A stretch of DNA of 64,000 bases from Pectobacterium carotovorum (GCA_016415585.1 CP066552.1:1860001-1924000), one strand, 5' to 3'. Shown: positions 19,577 to 27,795, counted from the stretch's first letter. The notes: a model not told the origin generated them from the letters alone. Numbers and translations: made by a program.

Positions 19577-20365
19577 ATGGGAAGACAAAAAGCAGTGATC
19601 AAAGCTCGTCGTGAAGCAAAACGCGTTATCCGCCGTGAGTCGCGTAGCCATCGTCAGCGTGAGGAAGAATCGGTCACTTCTCTGGTACAAATGGTCGGGA
19701 TTGAAGCAATCGGAATGGCGCGTGAGAATCGTGATAATTCCGTTATTCAAGCTCGTACAGCTGCCCAGGAACATTACTTGTCTGCGATAGAAAATAAACA
19801 GTTGATTTTTGCCACAGGTGAAGCTGGCTGCGGTAAAACGTATCTGAGCGCTGCGAAAGCGGCGGAGGCACTAATCCATAAAGAGGTTGAGCGTATTATC
19901 GTTACGCGGCCAGTATTACAGGCTGACGAGGATCTTGGCTTTTTACCTGGAGATATTGCGGAGAAATTTGCGCCTTATTTCCGTCCGGTTTACGACATAC
20001 TTTTGCGTCGACTGGGAGCCTCTTTCATGCAGTACTGTTTGCGGCCGGAAATTGCCAAAGTCGAAATTGCGCCTTTTGCGTATATGCGCGGGCGGACATT
20101 TGAAAATGCGGTTGTGATTCTGGATGAGGCGCAAAATGTGACAGTGAACCAAATGAAAATGTTCCTGACGCGTTTAGGCGAGAATGTCACGGTTATCGTC
20201 AATGGTGATGTGACGCAGTGCGATTTGCCTACTGGGATGAAATCCGGCCTGCGCGATGCATTGGAGCGTTTTGTTGAGGATGACATGATTGGCGTCGTCT
20301 CTTTCGGTAAAGAGGACTGTGTGCGTTCGGCGCTGTGCCAGCGTACGCTCCATGCTTATGGCTAA
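19577..20365 (+). CDS. phoH: PhoH, phosphate-starvation-inducible ATPase
   Basis: A cytoplasmic P-loop NTPase of the PhoH family (related to superfamily I helicase cores). The 262-residue product starts MGRQKAVIKARREAKRVIRR and has Walker A GEAGCGKTY near residue 80 and Walker B VVILDEAQN near residue 180. It aligns by memory with E. coli PhoH over its length. AAGGTG precedes the ATG. It stands alone between fliZ and the integrase region, with a hairpin downstream. Confidence 0.92.
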   Translation: MGRQKAVIKARREAKRVIRRESRSHRQREEESVTSLVQMVGIEAIGMARENRDNSVIQARTAAQEHYLSAIENKQLIFATGEAGCGKTYLSAAKAAEALIHKEVERIIVTRPVLQADEDLGFLPGDIAEKFAPYFRPVYDILLRRLGASFMQYCLRPEIAKVEIAPFAYMRGRTFENAVVILDEAQNVTVNQMKMFLTRLGENVTVIVNGDVTQCDLPTGMKSGLRDALERFVEDDMIGVVSFGKEDCVRSALCQRTLHAYG

Positions 20366-20416
20366 CGTCTGTGTGGCTCGGGAATGAAAGTTTCTGAACC
20401 ATCACCATCAAACACG

Positions 20417-20436
20417 CCCCTGATGTAAATCAGGGG
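20417..20436 (+). terminator. Hairpin downstream of phoH
   Basis: A perfect 8-bp stem (CCCCTGAT / ATCAGGGG) with a four-base loop, about 50 bases after the phoH stop. No T tract follows, so termination is uncertain. Confidence 0.4.
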
Positions 20437-20646
20437 TATCAGCGATAATAGTGGTGCACTAATGCCCCGTTTTGAAGATCACCTTATCAACACGGAAATG
20501 ACGGCAACAGAGCGAGTATTCTCACTAAGAGTGACATATTTGACTTTTCATCGTTATTACTGATTAAGTATCTGTGCGTAAAGTAGTTCTTATTCCATAC
20601 AGTACTCCTTTATTTATAATTTGGGCGTTATTAATGTAATCACCAA

Positions 20647-21393
20647 TCATACAGCATTGCCGTAGAAATCAAAGTGAGGTTTAGATGATAACGGAGCCTT
20701 CTTAATCTCTATAAACCATATGTTCCGCACGTGTCCTGATTTTATTTTAATATTTAATTTTCTTGCATGTTCTACTTCAAGTAAGCTGCCTGGGGGAACT
20801 ATCCCTTCAAATTCATCAACAGGAGATATTTTCGATATTGACTTAATGCCTCCTGTCAGCTTATATAAAATACAGTTATTCTCAACTTCTCCATTAGCGG
20901 TATCACCAAAAAAAGCTCTTAAAGAATATGGATTGTTGGTGAATGATAAAAAAGAATAATTTATCAATATATTCCCTGTTTCTATCATTTTTTTTTCCAG
21001 CTTATCAATAAGAGTGGAAAAAAAACACCTGCCATCTGTTCTTACAGCTCTATAGAAATCAAGCTCTGACGTCGGCATTTTATTTACTAACCTCTCTAAG
21101 GTTGTTTTTCGTTCTAGAGAATGGATTGAATAGAGTGGGGGATTTGGGGTGAGATATTTATTTATATATTCCCACGAGTCTGCAATGTAATTTCCTAGTG
21201 CTTCTTCTTCTTCATGGGAAATACAATAATTTGATTTGACATGGTCATCAAAAGACAATGACAGTCTTATTCCATATTCAGGGTAACCATCAAAAGAGAG
21301 AATGTTTTGCCAAAAAGTCTGATGCTCGCTACTGGATGTACTTTTTCTAATATGAAGGTCATCAAAGGATGCATTTATCATCATGATTTTCAA
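20647..21393 (-). CDS. Predicted mono-ADP-ribosyltransferase (HopU1-like size and layout)
   Basis: A 248-residue protein not previously familiar to me as a named gene. It shows the R-S-E pattern of ADP-ribosyltransferases. An N-terminal helical segment with GNYIADSWEYINKYL comes first. FYRAVR has the NAD-binding Arg (R115), and SFLSFTNNPYSLRAFF stands in place of the S-T-S strand (S150, T152). DEFEGIVPPGSLLEVEHA carries an ExE catalytic turn (E194, E196). Layout and length resemble the type III effector HopU1 of P. syringae. There is no signal peptide. It starts 12 bases after the integrase stop; the TTG at 21393 has AGGA nine bases upstream, and an ATG at 21384 is an alternative. AT-rich, island cargo. 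Target and secretion route are unknown. Confidence 0.65.
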   Translation of the reverse strand: MKIMMINASFDDLHIRKSTSSSEHQTFWQNILSFDGYPEYGIRLSLSFDDHVKSNYCISHEEEEALGNYIADSWEYINKYLTPNPPLYSIHSLERKTTLERLVNKMPTSELDFYRAVRTDGRCFFSTLIDKLEKKMIETGNILINYSFLSFTNNPYSLRAFFGDTANGEVENNCILYKLTGGIKSISKISPVDEFEGIVPPGSLLEVEHARKLNIKIKSGHVRNIWFIEIKKAPLSSKPHFDFYGNAV

Positions 21394-21405
21394 CGAGTTT
21401 TGTCC

Positions 21406-22716
21406 TCAACAAGCATTGTGAATACATACTGGTAGTGCCAGATTGTTGAGTAGTATAAAAGGGTTGGATAAAGCGGAGCAATTTATGTTAAGAATAATTG
21501 AAGGGACCGGACCAATGTGAATCGCTGGCGCATCGACAAATTCACCCCACCAGCACATCAATATTTTGCGCTGTTCCAGATAAGTGGATCGGTTATAGGC
21601 GCGGCGCACTTCGTTGGTGTCTACGTGGGCGAGGGCGGCTTCAATCACATCTGGCGGGAAGCCTTCTTCATTGGCCGCTGTACTGAATATGGCGCGTAGG
21701 CCATGAGACACCAGCACACCTTTGTAACCCATACGACGCAATGCGGCATTAGCGGTCTGGCTGTTCATCGGCTGTTTGGGATCTTTACTGGAAGGAAACA
21801 GGTATTCTCGATGGCCGCTGATGGGCTTCATGGCGTCCAAAATGGCTAATGCCTGCGGGGGTAGGGGAATAACGTGCTCGCGGCGCATCTTCATGCGGCC
21901 AGCGGGGATCGTCCAGGTGTTATCTGTAAGGTTTATTTCGCTCCAGCGGGTCTCAGCGGCTTCGGCAGGGCGGGTAACGGTCAGTAGCTGCCATTCAATC
22001 AATAAGCGGGTCTGTAACTCAATGCTGGCGACCGATAGCGTTTTCATCAAGCCAGGTAATGCCTCTGGCCGAATGGTCGGCATATGGGTTTTCACTGGCG
22101 TCTGAAAGGCTTTGCGGATCTTGGCTGCGGGGTTAGCAGGAATCAGCCCAGAGTTAACCGCATAATCCATTACCTCGTTAATTCGCTGGCTTACCCGCTT
22201 GACGGTTTCCAGTTTGCCGCTGGCCTGTATCGGTTCCAACGCGGTGATGAAGTGACGAGCGGTAAGCTGGGTGATCGGTAAGGTTCCGATGAACGGGAAC
22301 ACGTATTTTTCCAGCGAGCGCCAGATATCTTTAATGGTGTTCTCGGCCAGCGGTTGAGACTTTTTCACTTCGTACCAGTCGGCGGAAACTTTGGCGAACG
22401 TGTTCAGGTTGATGGCTTGCTCTTGTTCGCGCTGCTGTTGCTGGTGGAATTGCGGATCGATGTCTTTACTTATCAGCGCCTTTGCTGCTTCACGCCGCTG
22501 TCGGGCTTCGGCCAAAGAAACTGCAGGGAATGAACCAAAGCTGATTAATGCACGTTTCTTCGTATCAGGGCGGTAATAATTAAAGCGCCAGATTTTAGAG
22601 CCGCTCGGTTTCACCAGCAGATACAACCCATCCCCGTCCTGTAGCGTGTATTCCTTTTCGGCAGGTTTGGCGGCTTTGATCTCGGTATTGGTCAGTGGTG
22701 TAGTTATACGAGCCAT
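21406..22716 (-). CDS. P4-type tyrosine integrase (outer element)
   Basis: This is a site-specific recombinase for integration at tRNA genes. The 436-residue product has the N-terminal arm-binding DUF4102 domain (TNTEIKAAKPAEKEYTLQDG). The catalytic domain has R249 (TRPAEAAETRW), H338-x-x-R341 (SHGLR), H364 and the nucleophile Y374 (RRAYNR). All catalytic residues are present. The last 35 or so residues after GEFVDAPA are hydrophobic and unlike other members, which suggests the 3' end was replaced by a deletion or rearrangement. Two TATAACTAA boxes lie upstream. The tRNA-Pro-derived repeat at 22891 marks its att junction. Confidence 0.9.
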   Translation of the reverse strand: MARITTPLTNTEIKAAKPAEKEYTLQDGDGLYLLVKPSGSKIWRFNYYRPDTKKRALISFGSFPAVSLAEARQRREAAKALISKDIDPQFHQQQQREQEQAINLNTFAKVSADWYEVKKSQPLAENTIKDIWRSLEKYVFPFIGTLPITQLTARHFITALEPIQASGKLETVKRVSQRINEVMDYAVNSGLIPANPAAKIRKAFQTPVKTHMPTIRPEALPGLMKTLSVASIELQTRLLIEWQLLTVTRPAEAAETRWSEINLTDNTWTIPAGRMKMRREHVIPLPPQALAILDAMKPISGHREYLFPSSKDPKQPMNSQTANAALRRMGYKGVLVSHGLRAIFSTAANEEGFPPDVIEAALAHVDTNEVRRAYNRSTYLEQRKILMCWWGEFVDAPAIHIGPVPSIILNINCSALSNPFILLNNLALPVCIHNAC

Positions 22717-22750
22717 CGTAGTTATACGCTTTTGTAGTTATATGGGGCGG

Positions 22751-22771
22751 TATAACTAAGCGTATAACTAA
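22751..22771 (+). repeat. Putative integrase arm-type sites of the outer element
   Basis: TATAACTAA occurs at 22751-22759 and again at 22763-22771, twelve bases apart, directly upstream of the integrase start. The layout is the same as the TATGCCTAA pairs of the inner element, which points to arm-type recognition sites. Confidence 0.5.
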
Positions 22772-22890
22772 ATTTTCCGGCTGTAAACGGGGTATCCCGA
22801 TAGATAACAGGCAACAAAAAACCCACAAACTCAGTGAGAATGCGGGTTTCTGTGGGGTTTCCGGTAGTAAACGATACTAACCGAAGTTGT

Positions 22891-22912
22891 ATTTGGTCGG
22901 CACGAGAGGATT
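22891..22912. repeat. att direct repeat, distal copy (tRNA-Pro 3' end)
   Basis: A 22-bp copy identical to 31599-31620, which spans the CCA end, acceptor strand and part of the T-arm of tRNA-Pro. It marks the left end of the inner element and the tRNA-proximal end of the outer one. It is not a tRNA gene, since the rest of the tRNA is absent. Confidence 0.88.
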
Positions 22913-22960
22913 AAATAAAACAATATAATATATTGATTATAATTGATTTTTTTATTGCAT

Positions 22961-22991
22961 TGTATCAGTGTATGCCTAAGCGTATGCCTAA
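22961..22991 (+). repeat. Putative integrase arm-type sites, left end of inner element
   Basis: TGTATCAGTGT (22961-22971) is followed by TATGCCTAA at 22971-22979 and 22983-22991. The same words occur near the other end at 31448-31495. Paired recognition words at both ends of an integrative element are expected for a tyrosine integrase. Confidence 0.6.
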
Positions 22992-23099
22992 AAGGTAAAG
23001 TCATCTTAGATGGAGGCAAAACACTGCTACTCTAAATTTCACCTGACTGAAGGGTTGCAGTAAGCTAAAGCCACCACATGGATTTAAGGGGCGGGCTGG

Positions 23100-23960
23100 A
23101 TGATGAAAAACTGGTCAACGGAACACACGAAAGAAGTTAAAAAATGGCTGGATGTCGATACATATCGCGGATTTGAAGCGCTTCCGCTCATACAGCTTTA
23201 CCATGAGCTATTAGCAAGGACACTGTTCTTCAAACCCTACCATGAAGAATTTGAAGCGAAAGCGGTCGGTCTATACATTGAACGGATTTTCAGTGGTAAT
23301 CCTTTCCTCATTACTGAAAAACACCTTGGCTATCTCACAAGAGAAGATACGTTGTATCAGCCCCCACACTTCTTTTTGACGACAACCGAGAGGTTGGCTC
23401 AACTCAGCATAGTAGGTTTACAAAATTCGTTGTTCTTTTGGGATGGGAGTGATGAGTATTCGGTCAACCGCGAATTCTTGGATAGCCCTGTATCGGAAGT
23501 TTTGCCAAAATTGTTCAGGGATACGGTGATGGTAGAAATCGATCTATCCAGTGGCACTGACGAAGAAATCGCTGAATCCCTGAAAGCCGCACTTCCACAG
23601 TGGCGTAAAGTTCGGGGGATAGAGCCAGACATAACGGATGCGGTGCGTTTTGGCTATGGCACTATCAAGAAAATCATCAACTACAGACTGATACCCATGA
23701 TCGACATTCTTGTATGGGCAAATTTGCACAAGGTTCGGATATCAGAAGATCGTCTTTCCCGCCTTCTTTACACGGACGATGATGATGAAGAACAAACCCG
23801 TCTTAACCATCAGATTAGGGATACGGACAGACCACTAGCTTTGAAGGCAGCGAGTATACAGTTCATCAGGCAGTTTCATCTGTTCATCAACAAAAACAGT
23901 CATCTCAAAAACATCAGAGTTTCAGACGTGATGAAAATCGCGGATTCTGAAAAAGACTGA
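23100..23960 (+). CDS. Integrase-associated protein, DUF6387-like
   Basis: A 286-residue soluble protein. It resembles, from memory, DUF6387 proteins that recur beside P4-type integrases in enterobacteria; I cannot confirm this by search. Visible features are a central acidic/hydrophobic part (VMVEIDLSSGTDEEIAESLKAALPQWRKV) and a basic, possibly helix-turn-helix segment (IDILVWANLHKVRISEDRLSRLLY, about residues 200-224), like a small replication or regulatory protein. It reads rightward from the left end of the inner element. Function is unknown. Confidence 0.6.
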   Translation: MMKNWSTEHTKEVKKWLDVDTYRGFEALPLIQLYHELLARTLFFKPYHEEFEAKAVGLYIERIFSGNPFLITEKHLGYLTREDTLYQPPHFFLTTTERLAQLSIVGLQNSLFFWDGSDEYSVNREFLDSPVSEVLPKLFRDTVMVEIDLSSGTDEEIAESLKAALPQWRKVRGIEPDITDAVRFGYGTIKKIINYRLIPMIDILVWANLHKVRISEDRLSRLLYTDDDDEEQTRLNHQIRDTDRPLALKAASIQFIRQFHLFINKNSHLKNIRVSDVMKIADSEKD

Positions 23961-24050
23961 TGTCCATACCCCCGGCGATATGAAGGTCGCTCTTTTTCAT
24001 GCTGATTCACTCTTATAGTCATTTCCATCAACGCAGATGAGGGAAATACC

Positions 24051-24257
24051 ATGAATCAGCCATGCACACGTCTTATTCGCCTGTCGGAAGTGATGAAGAA
24101 AACCGGATTTGGTAAGGCTTGGATTTACCGTCTTATCAGCCAAAATCGGTTTCCCCAGCCAGTAAAGATCGGTATTCGTGCTGTCGCTTTTGTCGAAAGC
24201 GAAATCGATGAGTGGATTCAATTAACTATCCAAAATTCAAGAAACCGTGTCGCTTAA
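24051..24257 (+). CDS. AlpA-family transcriptional regulator
   Basis: A 68-residue MerR/AlpA-like winged-helix DNA-binding protein. RLIRLSEVMKKTGFGKAWIYRLI is the helix-turn-helix, then FPQPVKIGIRAVAFVESEIDEWI, the standard AlpA wing and C-terminus. In P4-like satellites and islands, AlpA-type proteins activate excision or the integrase gene. GAGGGAAATACC lies before the ATG. It supports the view of the inner element as a P4-like integrative element. Confidence 0.88.
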   Translation: MNQPCTRLIRLSEVMKKTGFGKAWIYRLISQNRFPQPVKIGIRAVAFVESEIDEWIQLTIQNSRNRVA

Positions 24258-24559
24258 AGTAAAATGTAAAATTTAAGGCGAAAAACAGCGGTTTATTTTA
24301 CAGAATATTTTACAGGTTTTCGGAGAGGCTTTTATTTAAAGGGTTTGATGCGTGTCTGGAGGTAATTGGTGAATACAATATAAAGTGTGCTACTGATAGC
24401 CTTCACACCCCATGTGCAAAGCAAGCATACTATGGGAGTTTGTCAGCAGGAAAGAGTGCCTCAGTGGTACTCCATAGATTAACATAAAGTAAAACCAGAG
24501 CAATGATTATTTTTAGTAATATTATCATGCTATTTATTATATTTTCTAAGGATTTAAAA

Positions 24560-25615
24560 ATGCAAAGAGATTTACTAATCAAGAAGACGGAAGATAATAT
24601 TAATTATCAAATAAAAAAATTAAATTTCTTATGTGCTATGCGAAAGCAAGAGCAGGTTAATTATATTAAAGATTTTTTAGAAGGTAAAAATAGAACAGAG
24701 TTAAGTGATGATAGTAGTGTGATAAATCAAATACTCTCTGATTCCATTATTAATTCAATGGCATCTCTTATTGATTATTATTGTGTTTATACCATGTTGA
24801 AAATGGGTATTATTGAAAAAAAGATAATAAAAGTTCAATATAAAAAGATAACTAATGATTATTTACTTTCACTATGTGAAAAACACAAGGTAGGAACTAC
24901 TATTCAGTCGTTAAGAGAGCATTTCGATAGAGAGCTTTTTAATATTGGGGTAGATGTGGAAAAGGTAGCTGATTACTGGCCGTGTTTCTTTGCTAGAGCC
25001 TCTGCTGATATATTGCATGAGGTTGGAATTATAAATGATAAGAAAGATTTATTTTCCTATGATAAAGCATCTGATGAGTTTTCAATAAATGAGAATATAA
25101 GGAAATACTTTTATTATATGAACTTTATGTTCTGTAATAAATATTATTCACATGGTGTCAGATATAACATTTATGTTGATTTGAATAATTATTTAAAACA
25201 TAACTCAGTCCCTTATGTAAAAGCAGAGCTTGATAATTTTGATGATGAGATAAGATTTTACTCTTTTTTTGAAATAAAAAACCATGAGTGTTTTTTTTTG
25301 AAATCGGGTCTGTTAAAAAATATTGTTGAATTAGATTTTAATGTACTTTATGATAATCTTAAAAATAAATACAATAGTAATAATAGAGCTGTTTGTTATA
25401 TAGAGGAACTATGGCAGTTAGAAAATATTATTCGTGTTGACTCCCAAAATGGTTATGAAAGCAAAAATAAAAAATATTTATGTTTTTTTATTGACGGCGT
25501 TTATTTTGTAAAGACAAGGGAGTCAACTTTAATTGATGCAGCTAAAAGTCTACATTCTACATTAGCATCTTTTATCAATAACATAAAAAATGGAATGGAT
25601 CGTGTTTTTTTATAA
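24560..25615 (+). CDS. Uncharacterised AT-rich protein of the inner element
   Basis: A 351-residue protein I do not recognise. It is Lys/Asn/Tyr-rich and strongly AT-rich, with no signal peptide or clear membrane segment. A conserved-looking core (YWPCFFARASADILHEVGII, FYSFFEIKNHECFFLK) and a C-terminal helical end are visible. The ATG at 24560 has AAGGA seven bases upstream and is preferred over an in-frame ATG at 24503 that lacks a good site. It could be island cargo such as a defence or effector protein, but nothing in the sequence shows this. Confidence 0.6.
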   Translation: MQRDLLIKKTEDNINYQIKKLNFLCAMRKQEQVNYIKDFLEGKNRTELSDDSSVINQILSDSIINSMASLIDYYCVYTMLKMGIIEKKIIKVQYKKITNDYLLSLCEKHKVGTTIQSLREHFDRELFNIGVDVEKVADYWPCFFARASADILHEVGIINDKKDLFSYDKASDEFSINENIRKYFYYMNFMFCNKYYSHGVRYNIYVDLNNYLKHNSVPYVKAELDNFDDEIRFYSFFEIKNHECFFLKSGLLKNIVELDFNVLYDNLKNKYNSNNRAVCYIEELWQLENIIRVDSQNGYESKNKKYLCFFIDGVYFVKTRESTLIDAAKSLHSTLASFINNIKNGMDRVFL

Positions 25616-25721
25616 TGCTTATAATTAAAAGATCATTTTCATTCAATTTCATATCAGGAAATGAAATATGTATTCATTTCCTGAGTCTATTAGGGAAGGA
25701 TAATATGATAATTTTATATCA

Positions 25722-25895
25722 TTATTTTAAAATTTCCTCCGAATGAAAATCCTGATAAAGCCAGTCCAGCCTTTCCCAAAGGATGAAGGTCAGAATTTCT
25801 TTAACTTGTGGCTGTTTGGTCTCGATAACGGCGTAGATCAACGCCCTGCACTGATCGATGATTTCTTCCTGCTCTAAAGGTGTGTTATCGAACAT
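25722..25895 (-). CDS. Small acidic protein, 57 residues
   Basis: It starts MFDNTPLEQEEIIDQCRALIYAV and is a small helical acidic protein of a kind often encoded in P4-like elements. The ATG at 25895 has a near-perfect GGAGGT six bases upstream, strong evidence for translation. It overlaps a 38-codon frame upstream by eleven bases. Function unknown. Confidence 0.55.
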   Translation of the reverse strand: MFDNTPLEQEEIIDQCRALIYAVIETKQPQVKEILTFILWERLDWLYQDFHSEEILK

Positions 25896-26001
25896 AAAAC
25901 ACCTCCGTAGCCTCTTGATGGAACTGATTAAAATAACACTTACCTGATTGCTTAATGTGCTGATCTTCAAGGTGGGAATTGCTAGACTTGCTGATAGCCA
26001 T
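25885..26001 (-). CDS. Possible 38-residue leader or small protein
   Basis: A short frame MAISKSSNSHLEDQHIKQSG... with GGAG eight bases before its ATG. Its 3' end contains the ribosome-binding site and start of the 57-residue gene, so translation of the two is probably coupled. It lies upstream on the same strand and divergent from the ribbon-helix-helix gene. Low-information sequence; could be chance. Confidence 0.35.
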   Translation of the reverse strand: MAISKSSNSHLEDQHIKQSGKCYFNQFHQEATEVFYVR

Positions 26002-26098
26002 ATCGTTAACTCCATAACGTTGTGGTTAGCCCCTGTTTGGTATTGCACTACCTTTCAGGGGCGAAACTGGTGATGAGAGTAATGTGCTTTTGTGATAG

Positions 26099-26142
26099 TG
26101 TACGTACCTATGAAATCCAGCATAGTTAAAAAGGTACGTACA
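26099..26142. promoter_or_regulatory. Operator with perfect inverted repeat at the ribbon-helix-helix gene
   Basis: TGTACGTACCT (26099-26109) and AGGTACGTACA (26132-26142) form a perfect 11-bp inverted repeat, and each arm contains the palindrome GTACGTAC. The right arm runs into the start codon of the 26142 gene and includes its AAGG site. A dimeric repressor bound here would block both transcription and ribosome access, which fits autoregulation by the ribbon-helix-helix product. Confidence 0.65.
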
Positions 26143-26336
26143 TGTCAACGATAAAACGCGATACAAAGAAATCTTCATCATTGGGGAAATCACCGACCTT
26201 CCAGATACGGATTTCGCCTGAGCTACGCGAACAGCTTGATGAGATAGTTGCAAAAGAAGGTGTCAGTCTCGGAAACTGGTTCAAAGAGCTTGCCCGTAAA
26301 GAGCTTCGCAGGCAGGGGATTGAGCCGAAGGGGTAA
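26142..26336 (+). CDS. Arc-like ribbon-helix-helix DNA-binding protein
   Basis: A 64-residue protein: a basic N-terminal arm, a strand (PTFQIRISP), helix 1 (ELREQLDEIVAKEG) and helix 2 (SLGNWFKELARKELRRQG). This is the Arc/MetJ/CopG ribbon-helix-helix plan, as in repressors of small mobile elements and antitoxins. The start codon overlaps a perfect inverted repeat, its probable operator. No toxin of a known family is adjacent. Confidence 0.75.
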   Translation: MSTIKRDTKKSSSLGKSPTFQIRISPELREQLDEIVAKEGVSLGNWFKELARKELRRQGIEPKG

Positions 26337-26400
26337 ACTATAGTTTTTATATAAAAACTAAATAATCATTTTATGCTTACTATGAATGGAGAAGATAATC

Positions 26401-27789
26401 GTGCATGAGAAGTTGATACAGCTTCAAGAAAAGCTTGAAGGACTGCATACAGCATTGAAAGAGTTGAAATTCCCCCTAGATAACTTAATTGATAATGGTG
26501 ATTATAATTTTCCTTTCCTCAACTCTAGTGATATCGTTTTCTTTCCAAAAGAGTTATCAGATAAGGTTTCTCGATTTAAAAAATATATTCCAACCGAAGA
26601 TGATATTACGTCCATAGAATATTTCATACTAGCGATTGATAACTCTAAAAAAAATATTCCTTATCTCATAAACGGTAGTGCAAACGTTTCTGCCCCGGCT
26701 ATTTACTCTTTTTTACTGTCGATGCTATTTATTAGTAATGGCATCAATGATCTTTTTTCTTTTGAAGTATTAGCTAATAAAGATTTACTGCCAAAAAAAA
26801 TAATAAATAGATTAGATCTTTATAATTCTAAGCTAGATGAAATCCAAGGTAAGTCAGGAAATATTGACGAAAAAATAGATACTATTAACGAAGCGTATGA
26901 TGCAGCGGAGGGACTTCCTACAACCTTAAAGAATTTAAGGGATATAAAAGAAGAAATTGATAATATAAAGATATCTTCAGAAGAAAATTTCTCTCTTACT
27001 AAACAAGCCTATAATAATTCAGATAAACTTCATAAAGAAATAGAACGTTTTCATTCTGAAATAAAGGACTTGAAATCAAATATTGAGAATGAAGCTAAAG
27101 AGTATATGGATGGTCTTAAGAATGAGGCTGAAGTATATATAGATAAATGTGAAGAAGCATTCAGGACTACGACCTCTAAAGGACTCGCAGGGGCTTTTGA
27201 GGATAAAGCAATTAAATTGAATGTGAGTATTCGATATTGGGTCGGTGGGTTAATTTGTGCTTTGATTTTAGGGGCTGTCGTTGGATATTTTAGATTACAG
27301 GCATTAGAAAGTTATTTTTCATCATCAGATACATCTATATTTAAGATGATAATACAAATATTTCTCTCTGCATTTAGTGTTGGTGCGCCATTATGGTTTG
27401 CTTGGTTGGCAACAAAGCAAATAGGGCAGAGATTTAAGCTTGCAGAAGATTATGAGTTTAAAGCATCAGTTTCTAAAGCTTATGAAGGATATAGAAGAGA
27501 AGCTATTCAGTTAGATGAAGGCTTTGCCCAACGGTTATTTGGTAATGCGTTGACCAGGTTGGAAGAGCCACCTTTACGATTTGTTGAAGAGGCCACCCAC
27601 TCATCTCCTATGATGGAAATTATTTCTTCTGAAAACTTTAAGGATTTTATTAATTCAGGTGGGGAGAGGGTAGATGGTGTTTTACAAAAATTAGGTTTGC
27701 AGCGAAAAAAACAAGATGACGCAAAGGACAAAAAACCTAAGATAGACTCTGATGATGAAATCACTATAGCCGATGGCGAGGAAAAGTAA
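26401..27789 (+). CDS. Coiled-coil protein with two transmembrane helices, unknown function
   Basis: A 462-residue protein without recognised family. An N-terminal helical domain is followed by a long coiled coil (about residues 145-265, heptad-rich EIxxIK/ENEAKEYM patterns). Two membrane helices lie near residues 280-300 (WVGGLICALILGAVVGYF) and 318-340 (IFLSAFSVGAPLWFAWLA). A conserved-looking cytosolic segment KLAEDYEFKASVSKAYEGYRREA follows, then an acidic tail. GTG 26401 has GGAGAAG nine bases upstream; an ATG at 26386 is less well supported. Domain plan fits a membrane-anchored sensor or abortive-infection type protein, which is inference. A terminator follows. Confidence 0.6.
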   Translation: MHEKLIQLQEKLEGLHTALKELKFPLDNLIDNGDYNFPFLNSSDIVFFPKELSDKVSRFKKYIPTEDDITSIEYFILAIDNSKKNIPYLINGSANVSAPAIYSFLLSMLFISNGINDLFSFEVLANKDLLPKKIINRLDLYNSKLDEIQGKSGNIDEKIDTINEAYDAAEGLPTTLKNLRDIKEEIDNIKISSEENFSLTKQAYNNSDKLHKEIERFHSEIKDLKSNIENEAKEYMDGLKNEAEVYIDKCEEAFRTTTSKGLAGAFEDKAIKLNVSIRYWVGGLICALILGAVVGYFRLQALESYFSSSDTSIFKMIIQIFLSAFSVGAPLWFAWLATKQIGQRFKLAEDYEFKASVSKAYEGYRREAIQLDEGFAQRLFGNALTRLEEPPLRFVEEATHSSPMMEIISSENFKDFINSGGERVDGVLQKLGLQRKKQDDAKDKKPKIDSDDEITIADGEEK

Positions 27790-27795
27790 AAACAA

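Larger units (their letters stand above)
22717..23099. other. Junction of the two integrated elements
   Basis: About 380 bases without a gene. It holds the int-proximal TATAACTAA pair, a stem-forming stretch near 22815-22860, the 22-bp att repeat (22891-22912) and the TATGCCTAA pair at 22971-22991. This is the boundary between the outer integrase remnant and the inner element. Confidence 0.7.

Noticed and set aside
22893..22912. Second tRNA gene
   Set aside because: Only the 3' end of tRNA-Pro is present; no anticodon arm or acceptor partner follows. It is an attachment-site repeat.
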